Shown here one piece after another: positions 5,659-9,574 of a DNA stretch of 9,574 nucleotides. Position 1 is the stretch's first letter. Every line of letters starts with the position of its first letter. Where the stretch lies: contig JAGGXT010000195.1 in NCBI GenBank assembly GCA_021162905.1, forward strand, positions 1 through 9,574. The letters run 5' to 3'. A program made the translations under genes and the position numbers. The stretch is from Candidatus Odinarchaeota archaeon. Its GTDB lineage: Archaea; Asgardarchaeota; JAGGXT01. The notes below the pieces were generated by a model, which was not told the DNA's origin, searched no databases, and saw nothing but the letters and a program-made list of their open reading frames with translations.

Positions 5659-6481
5659 TTTGCTAATGAAGCTTGTAAGAATATCAAGAACACTGCAAGA
5701 CGATAAAATTCCGATAAATGAAATACTCCTTCATGTTAAATTAACAAGAGAGAAACTTCTTCAAGCTCTACAGTTATTAGAGATGCAAGGTTTGGTAAGA
5801 ATTAACATGAGGAGGTCAGAGGTTACCATTACTGACTGCGGTATGCAATTTTATCTCAATAGGGAGCTGAGGAAGAAAAAGTGGATTATAGCAATCCTAA
5901 AGCGAAAATCAAAAAATCTTCTTAGCTTTCTCACGAATTCTGGTTTCACAAAAATAATAGAGAATGTTTATGTTGCTCCTTTTAATTATAAGCTTTATAA
6001 TTCCTTAGCTTCTAAGCATGGATTAATTCCAATAATTGGTATTTCTCCTAGGCTGAATAGGATTGTCCATGAAGTAAAAACTCAAGCAGAAAGAATAAAC
6101 TCCTTGATTGAGAAAAATAAAAAGTTATTGGAAAAGACCGAGCTTATGCTAAAGTCGGCAAATCCTTACGACAAGTACTCCGCATTCAAGATAATAAATG
6201 ACTGTATTGTATCCTTGAAACTCACAGCCAAAGTTTTACTTCTATATAATGAGCCTTATAATGAAAAAGCATTTGAGAATACAATAAACTTCGCTCTAGA
6301 ATATCTATGTTTCTTCTTTCCACATTTAGAAGTGGTGATTAATGAGCTGAAGGAAAGACTCGGCAGTGACTATTCTTTACTAAATGCCTTTAAAATATAT
6401 TCTGCGGTTAGAAAAATTTTTGATGCCGTTTATTCGGTGGTTGTTGGAAAACATGAAGAAGATTCTCAAGCTGGTTACTGA
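5639..6481 (+). CDS. Winged-helix protein with helical C-terminal domain
   Basis: The 280-residue product begins with a winged helix-turn-helix (about 5-75): INEILLHVKLTREKLLQAL forms the helix-turn-helix, QGLVRI the following strand, and RSEVTITDCG the wing. It resembles the DNA-binding half of Csa3-type regulators. Residues about 80-280 are unassigned and mostly helical. The stretch 179-240 (DKYSAFKIINDCIVSLKL and onward) is reminiscent of small HEPN-type helical domains, but I cannot show a convincing catalytic motif. RLNRIVH (138-144) fits R-x5-H only by pattern. The gene overlaps the CARF gene by 20 bases and the Cas1-like gene by 29, so it is co-expressed with both. It could regulate the operon together with the CARF protein. 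ATG at 5666 is an alternative start that would avoid the overlap. Confidence 0.65.
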   Translation: MSIQNVDLLMKLVRISRTLQDDKIPINEILLHVKLTREKLLQALQLLEMQGLVRINMRRSEVTITDCGMQFYLNRELRKKKWIIAILKRKSKNLLSFLTNSGFTKIIENVYVAPFNYKLYNSLASKHGLIPIIGISPRLNRIVHEVKTQAERINSLIEKNKKLLEKTELMLKSANPYDKYSAFKIINDCIVSLKLTAKVLLLYNEPYNEKAFENTINFALEYLCFFFPHLEVVINELKERLGSDYSLLNAFKIYSAVRKIFDAVYSVVVGKHEEDSQAGY

Positions 6482-7343
6482 AGATTTCAAACTCTATCGA
6501 AAGAGAAATAGGTTTAAAATTAAACTGCCTGAGGAAAATAAAATAGTTGAAGTCTCTGCAAATGATGTTTATGCGATCATAGCGTTCACAGAAGGTTTTA
6601 TTTCCTCTTCATCATTGGAGCTTGCAACAAGACATAACATCCCTATAATCTTTGCCTCCATTGAAGACAACCAAGTATCGTTTACCGAGAATCTACTGGA
6701 ACCCAAGTACTCATCAATAATGAACATGGAGCTTGTTAAAAACTTGGCACTCACAGGAAATATTTTATTGAACTCTATAATTTGTTCATATATTAACAAT
6801 CTAAATTTGGTATTAAAGAAGCTATTTCCACATGCTCCCCATATGCCAAGCTTCTCAAAACCCTTTGACGACAAAATAATACATAAGATTGATCAAAAGT
6901 ACGCTGAAGCATTATCTTTTATTCTTAAAGTTCAACAGGAAAACATTGAGAAACTGATATTCACCGCAAGAAAAATATTTTCTCTCGAAATACTCGCATT
7001 CTTGCTAAGGGAGGGAATTTCACCCTTAATTCCTATATCATCGTATGACAAATTCTTTAAGTTTCCTCTTCTTAGTACGCTTTCACTTGAGTTTTTCCCA
7101 ACTTTTTCTGACTATCCATTAATGAAATTTGAGATATTAAGGTCTTCAGACCTCAAGGCCATAGTTCAAATTCTTCATAAATCATTATCCTATGAGATTC
7201 AAACTCACGGGAGAAAAACATTGACTATTAGGGAGCTTGTATTTTCACGCGTCCATGGAATGATAACCGCTCTTAGAAACCCATTAATAAAGTATAAATC
7301 AATTGAAGAGGAGGTACTGCAGAGATTCCTAGAATCCTTATAG
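6453..7343 (+). CDS. Cas1-like protein lacking the catalytic triad
   Basis: The 296-residue product has a Cas1 architecture. Its N-terminal beta domain ends in the family pattern of strand, S-S-S-L, helix and NIPIIF (EGFISSSSLELATRHNIPIIFAS, residues 47-69, quoted in part), and the C-terminal helices (SYEIQTHGRKTLTIRELVF, 246-264) match the end of Cas1. The active-site segments are changed. The region equivalent to GFLH reads LIPISSYD (192-199), so the His is lost. The region equivalent to SLDILEEFR reads LLSTLSLEFFP (206-216), so the Asp is lost. RPPxDPVN and the IEG glutamate are not visible. It therefore appears unable to integrate DNA and is probably a structural or regulatory partner of the active Cas1. 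I chose ATG 6453 because the protein then begins like Cas1; a more upstream ATG at 6384 would overlap the previous gene by 98 bases. cas2 overlaps its end by 19 bases. Confidence 0.8.
   Translation: MKKILKLVTEDFKLYRKRNRFKIKLPEENKIVEVSANDVYAIIAFTEGFISSSSLELATRHNIPIIFASIEDNQVSFTENLLEPKYSSIMNMELVKNLALTGNILLNSIICSYINNLNLVLKKLFPHAPHMPSFSKPFDDKIIHKIDQKYAEALSFILKVQQENIEKLIFTARKIFSLEILAFLLREGISPLIPISSYDKFFKFPLLSTLSLEFFPTFSDYPLMKFEILRSSDLKAIVQILHKSLSYEIQTHGRKTLTIRELVFSRVHGMITALRNPLIKYKSIEEEVLQRFLESL
7309..7315 (+). promoter_or_regulatory. Strong Shine-Dalgarno for cas2
   Basis: AGGAGGT pairs over seven bases with the conserved 3' end of archaeal 16S rRNA. It lies nine bases before the ATT codon at 7325, where the Cas2 homology begins, and inside the end of the preceding Cas1-like gene. 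It supports initiation at ATT even though no ATG, GTG or TTG exists nearby in that frame. Confidence 0.6.
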
Positions 7344-7603
7344 TATATGATATAAAGGATGATAATATCAGAGCTGAGCTGCGTGAGCTATTAAAAGATT
7401 ATGGTGGGCAAAGGCTACAATACAGTGTCTATGAATTAAGTATGTCCTATGAAGGATTTGAGAAGCTTAAGCCCAGGATTATAGAGCTTTTAAAGAGAGG
7501 TAAAGGCACGGTTCATATATTAAAGCCTTGCAAAAGGTGTTATCGCTCTATAATTCATATATCAACAAAATTTAAGCCGTCAGAAGCGACAGAGGTTTTA
7601 TAA
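7325..7603 (+). CDS. cas2: Cas2, apparently with an ATT start codon
   Basis: Cas2 forms the central dimer of the Cas1-Cas2 spacer-integration complex. The 92-residue frame begins with the family's ferredoxin-like first strand, ILIVYDIKDD (4-13), including the conserved Asp at position 9. It carries GGQRLQYSVYE (27-37), equivalent to the G-x-R-x-Q-x-S-V-F-E motif, and ends with a strand and cysteine pair PCKRC (68-72) that matches Cas2. Length is normal. No ATG, GTG or TTG occurs in frame between the stop at 7304 and residue 40, so the start is taken as ATT at 7325, supported by AGGAGGT nine bases upstream. The alternatives are frameshifting from the overlapping Cas1-like gene or a sequence error. 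It overlaps that gene by 19 bases and ends the operon. Confidence 0.88.
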   Translation: MPRILIVYDIKDDNIRAELRELLKDYGGQRLQYSVYELSMSYEGFEKLKPRIIELLKRGKGTVHILKPCKRCYRSIIHISTKFKPSEATEVL

Positions 7604-7633
7604 CTCTCTTTTAAAGAAGTTTAGGGAATAAAG

Positions 7634-7641
7634 TATTTAAG
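7634..7641 (+). promoter_or_regulatory. TATA box of the RHH/DUF5678-protease gene pair
   Basis: TATTTAAG lies about 36 bases before the ATG at 7674, predicting a leader of roughly ten bases that contains GTGAT (7665-7669) as a short Shine-Dalgarno. Immediately downstream, GTAC occurs twice (7641-7644 and 7649-7652) separated by AAAA. This symmetric site at the promoter could be an operator for the ribbon-helix-helix protein encoded next. Confidence 0.4.
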
Positions 7642-7673
7642 TACAAAAGTACCATAAAATAATAGTGATATAA

Positions 7674-8096
7674 ATGGGAATTATCAAAGCGGAAATTGAT
7701 GACGAAACAAAAAAGAAATTATGGAAGAAGGCTTTTGAAAAGTTCGGATATTCCAGAGGATCGGTATCATTAGCCATAAAAGAAGCTATCAATAAATGGT
7801 TAGAAGAAAAAGAGAGTGGTGCGGAGGATATTGAGAAAGAACGAATTTTAAATAATTTAGCCTATCTTAAGATGAAAGATAAGTTAGTTGAAGAATACGA
7901 AGGGAAATATGTTTTAATCGCTAATGGTAAATTTATTGCGGCCGCAGACACATTTGATGATATAGTTAGGATAGCTAATGAGAAGGCCGGTACTGCAAGA
8001 CATAGACTTATTTTTAAAGTTGAGAGAAAAATGCTTGGTAGGAAGGGACGACTAGGATGGCGGATAAAAGTAAAAGGTCGTGCTGGGACTACTTAG
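7674..8096 (+). CDS. Ribbon-helix-helix protein with DUF5678 domain
   Basis: The 140-residue product has two parts. Residues 1-46 follow the ribbon-helix-helix pattern: a short strand IIKAEID, helix ETKKKLWKKAFEKFG, turn, and helix SRGSVSLAIKEAINKWLEE, as in CopG-like DNA-binding proteins and antitoxins. Residues about 70-118 match DUF5678: LVEEYEGKYVLIANGKFIAAADTFDD, quoted here only for its E-x-Y-x-G-K-(Y/W)-V and (N/G)-G-(K/R)-(V/F)-(I/V)-A-A-(A/G)-D-(T/S) pattern, then RLIFKVE. The last 20 residues are basic. Its 3' end overlaps the aspartic protease gene by 40 bases, so the two are translationally linked. By analogy with antitoxin-toxin pairs, this protein may bind its own promoter and restrain or target the protease; that role is inference. 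Confidence 0.75.
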   Translation: MGIIKAEIDDETKKKLWKKAFEKFGYSRGSVSLAIKEAINKWLEEKESGAEDIEKERILNNLAYLKMKDKLVEEYEGKYVLIANGKFIAAADTFDDIVRIANEKAGTARHRLIFKVERKMLGRKGRLGWRIKVKGRAGTT

Positions 8097-8470
8097 ATAT
8101 AGGAGCTAGGAGTGAAGTCCCTGTTATACAAGTATGGATAGTTATAGGGAATAAGAGTGAGAAGTATACTTTTATAATAGACACTGGGTATGATGGTTAT
8201 CTTCTGGTACCATATGCTATTTATAAACATCTGGAATTGGAAAAATATGAAATTCCTAAAAACCTGTGGAGTGTAGGTGAGACCATTTCGGGTGAAATAA
8301 TCCCCTTAATAACCGCCACTTGTAAAATTAAAGTAATGGATCTTACTTTCGAGTGCCCGATAGAAACTTTTGAGGGCAGCGATGAGTTTTTAGCTGGTCT
8401 CTCTTTTCTTAATAAGTTCATTACAATACTTGATGGGAAAAATAAGAAATGCTGTATCGAGAAGGTGTGA
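8057..8470 (+). CDS. Retropepsin-like aspartic protease
   Basis: This 137-residue protein is a single-domain clan AA aspartic protease of the kind that acts as a dimer. The catalytic signature is FIIDTGYDGYLL (39-50), with D42-T43-G44, and the C-terminal flap-and-strand pattern FLAGLSFLNKFITILDG (111-127) matches the usual (I/L)-x-G-x-x-(F/L)-L-x-x-F family ending. There is no signal peptide or membrane segment, so it is predicted to be cytoplasmic. The ATG at 8057 lies inside the upstream RHH/DUF5678 gene, with a purine-rich GGAAGGGA (8040-8047) nine bases before it. Small DTG proteases next to DUF5678-type proteins look like a recurrent archaeal pairing, which I recall but have not checked. 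Substrates are unknown. Confidence 0.8.
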   Translation: MADKSKRSCWDYLDIGARSEVPVIQVWIVIGNKSEKYTFIIDTGYDGYLLVPYAIYKHLELEKYEIPKNLWSVGETISGEIIPLITATCKIKVMDLTFECPIETFEGSDEFLAGLSFLNKFITILDGKNKKCCIEKV

Positions 8471-8494
8471 ACAACTAAAGACAGACATAATCAT

Positions 8495-8502
8495 GTATAA
8501 AT
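8495..8502 (+). promoter_or_regulatory. TATA-like box in the protease-trmO intergenic region
   Basis: GTATAAAT lies about 33 bases before an ATG at 8531 that opens a 25-codon frame ending at 8608. The peptide would be very charged (rich in K, R, E and D). This could be a near-leaderless small protein, but the frame has no Shine-Dalgarno and no recognisable motif, so only the TATA-like element is recorded. Confidence 0.25.
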
Positions 8503-8648
8503 AGGGTTTAAGCCATTTTGTAAAGAAGCTATGTATCAGAAACGAAGAGATACAGAATTAGAGAAATTTGACCTTGATAAAATTGGTAGTAAGGAAAGGA
8601 GAGAGTAATATAGAGAAGAAATGGATTTTATAATAACGGCACTAAGCG

Positions 8649-9134
8649 TCACTTTATAAATCGACCATCATCTCTTGCATCTCGAAGCTTTCTGACTCTC
8701 TTTTCAAGCCATCCTATTCTTACCATTTCCCTCATGTCAAATTCTGGAACGTAAGGTTTAATATCCAAGAGAAGTGTACTATCAACTATATCTACATCCT
8801 GAATGTATAATAGGTTTTTCTCAACCTTTACAGGGCGAACCACCGAAATACCGATTGGATTTGGTCGGCTTGGTGCACGAGTAGCAAATACTCCACGAAG
8901 TTCATTATCCATGTATGGTATAACTTTTAGTTTCCTCTTTTTGACTAAATGGAAATGATAGATTAAAATGATATGTGAAAATCCTTCAAGATCTTTTAAT
9001 CCCTCTACGTATTCAGGGAATATTTCAACAATCCCCTCAACATTTTGGGCGCTTGTTGGTTGTATAGGCGTGTCGTAAGGTTCTTTGAATGGTGAATGTA
9101 TAATTCCTATCGGCTTATATTTTATTTCCCTCAT
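8649..9134 (-). CDS. trmO: TrmO, tRNA m6t6A37 methyltransferase (TsaA family)
   Basis: The 161-residue product belongs to the TrmO/TsaA (YaeB) family, SAM-dependent enzymes that N6-methylate t6A at position 37 of certain threonine tRNAs. Family signatures are the opening KPIGIIHSPFKEP (6-18), the central APSRPNPIGISVV region that contributes to SAM binding, the VDSTLLLDIKPYVP strand-loop, and DGRF at the C-terminus. The length fits the one-domain archaeal form, shorter than bacterial YaeB. ATG at 9134 is preferred over TTG 9137, because GAGGAG on this strand (9144-9139) lies four bases upstream of the ATG. The gene is convergent with the protease pair and probably a housekeeping flank rather than part of the CRISPR locus. 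A TATA-like stretch on the minus strand near 9184-9196 could be its promoter. Confidence 0.92.
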   Translation of the reverse strand: MREIKYKPIGIIHSPFKEPYDTPIQPTSAQNVEGIVEIFPEYVEGLKDLEGFSHIILIYHFHLVKKRKLKVIPYMDNELRGVFATRAPSRPNPIGISVVRPVKVEKNLLYIQDVDIVDSTLLLDIKPYVPEFDMREMVRIGWLEKRVRKLRDARDDGRFIK

Positions 9135-9137
9135 CAA

Positions 9138-9385
9138 ACTCCTCTCTTTGTGTTATGTATTTACACATACCATCTACACCTCTATTTTAAAAATAGGGCG
9201 ACTTAAATTTTACTTTCTGAAATATTTAACGGAAATAAAGTTTCGCCAGTAAGCTTTCCTCACTTAAAAATAAAGAAGGCATTTAGATTAAAATCAAAGA
9301 CTTGAGGAGAACGCTTATGGCGATGGCAGAGTAGATGTTAAAAGAACTATGATTAATAAAGTAAGAAAAATTGAAGAAAAAGCAT
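9138..9385. other. Intergenic region upstream of trmO
   Basis: This AT-rich stretch holds a perfect palindrome, CTATTTT-A-AAAATAG (9182-9196). It overlaps the likely minus-strand TATA element of trmO about 50 bases before its start. No intact gene is seen on the plus strand. A 34-codon open stretch at 9292-9393 encodes NAYGDGRVDVK, which faintly resembles the NPYGDG ending of UDP-GlcNAc 2-epimerases and may be a remnant. Confidence 0.45.
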
Positions 9386-9574
9386 CTAGCTAATCTCCCC
9401 ATAACACTTTTGGATGTATTTTCCGAGAGCATGATATAACATGTAATCATTTTTAGCTTTGTTTTTCCAAGTAAAAGGCATAATTTGGTGATTGCGGAGC
9501 AGAAAATTTTTATATTTGCATATTATACAAAAAAGATATATTTCATGATCATAAAATATTTTTCCTATATACAA
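9386..9574 (-). CDS. Partial hypothetical protein running off the window edge
   Basis: The minus-strand frame is open from the right window edge to a stop at 9386, giving at least 63 codons, so its true start probably lies outside. The visible peptide is rich in Y, K, H, C and I. It has a C-x-x-C pair (FCIICKYK) and a segment MPFTWKNKAKNDYMLYH that looks protein-like, but I recognise no family. The CxxC might bind metal. AT-rich DNA yields such frames by chance, so a real gene is only somewhat likely. Confidence 0.3.
   Translation of the reverse strand: MYIGKIFYDHEIYLFCIICKYKNFLLRNHQIMPFTWKNKAKNDYMLYHALGKYIQKCYGEIS

Noticed and set aside
5600..5680. Programmed frameshift joining the CARF and winged-helix genes
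   Set aside because: The winged-helix frame has an in-frame stop at 5615-5617, its own ATG at 5639 and an alternative ATG at 5666, and no slippery heptamer is seen, so two separate starts explain the overlap.
8531..8608. 25-codon small ORF behind a TATA-like element
   Set aside because: No Shine-Dalgarno, no motif and charged low-complexity sequence; only the TATA-like element was kept.
326..9493. 15-base exact match CATAATTTGGTGATT at 326-340 and 9479-9493
   Set aside because: One pair of AT-rich 15-mers in about 10 kb is close to chance expectation. The second copy lacks the inverted-repeat partner and lies in an unrelated context.
1..9574. CRISPR repeat-spacer array
   Set aside because: No direct repeats of 24-37 bases at regular spacing were seen on reading through the intergenic regions.

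Overview
The window looks archaeal. It is AT-rich with AGA/AGG-rich arginine coding, has archaeal TATA boxes ahead of near-leaderless starts, and uses GAGGTG- and GGTGAT-type Shine-Dalgarno sites. Its gene families (Csa3-like CARF regulators, a cysteine-bearing Cas6, a DUF5678 protein, TrmO) are common in archaea. One GC-rich island in the AT-rich background suggests a structured RNA of a thermophile, but this is inference and I cannot name the lineage.

Layout. Positions 1-343 hold a 12-bp palindrome, a TATA box, a GC-rich structured RNA candidate (58-176) and phased A-tracts. A Csa3-like CARF/winged-helix regulator follows (344-1093), then an unrecognised short gene or remnant (1243-1614) and about 350 bp of AT-rich intergenic DNA carrying the promoter of the main operon. 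A compact co-directional operon runs from 1964 to 7603: cas6, a PIN-domain nuclease, a cas1 with its catalytic residues, a CARF protein, a winged-helix protein, a second Cas1-like protein lacking those residues, and cas2. These genes overlap or lie within a few bases of each other. Downstream are a ribbon-helix-helix/DUF5678 protein overlapping a retropepsin-like aspartic protease gene (7674-8470), trmO on the minus strand (8649-9134), and AT-rich DNA ending in a partial minus-strand frame.

Reading of the system. This is a CRISPR processing plus adaptation module with its own sensory genes. Cas6 would cut pre-crRNA. The intact Cas1, the apparently dead Cas1 paralog and Cas2 would form the spacer integrase. 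CARF proteins, one fused to and one separated from a winged helix, could tie expression to cyclic oligoadenylate signals. No interference gene (Cas3, Cas5, Cas7, Cas8, Cas10), no Cas4 and no repeat array is visible, so effector and array must lie elsewhere.

The unusual points are the active/inactive Cas1 pair, a PIN nuclease with its acidic residues kept between cas6 and cas1, a CARF/wHTH pair divided into two overlapping genes, a cas2 frame with no ATG, GTG or TTG start but a perfect Shine-Dalgarno before ATT, and inverted repeats at the csa3-like start and at the cas6 promoter. All functional claims come from reading motifs by eye; no database search was run.
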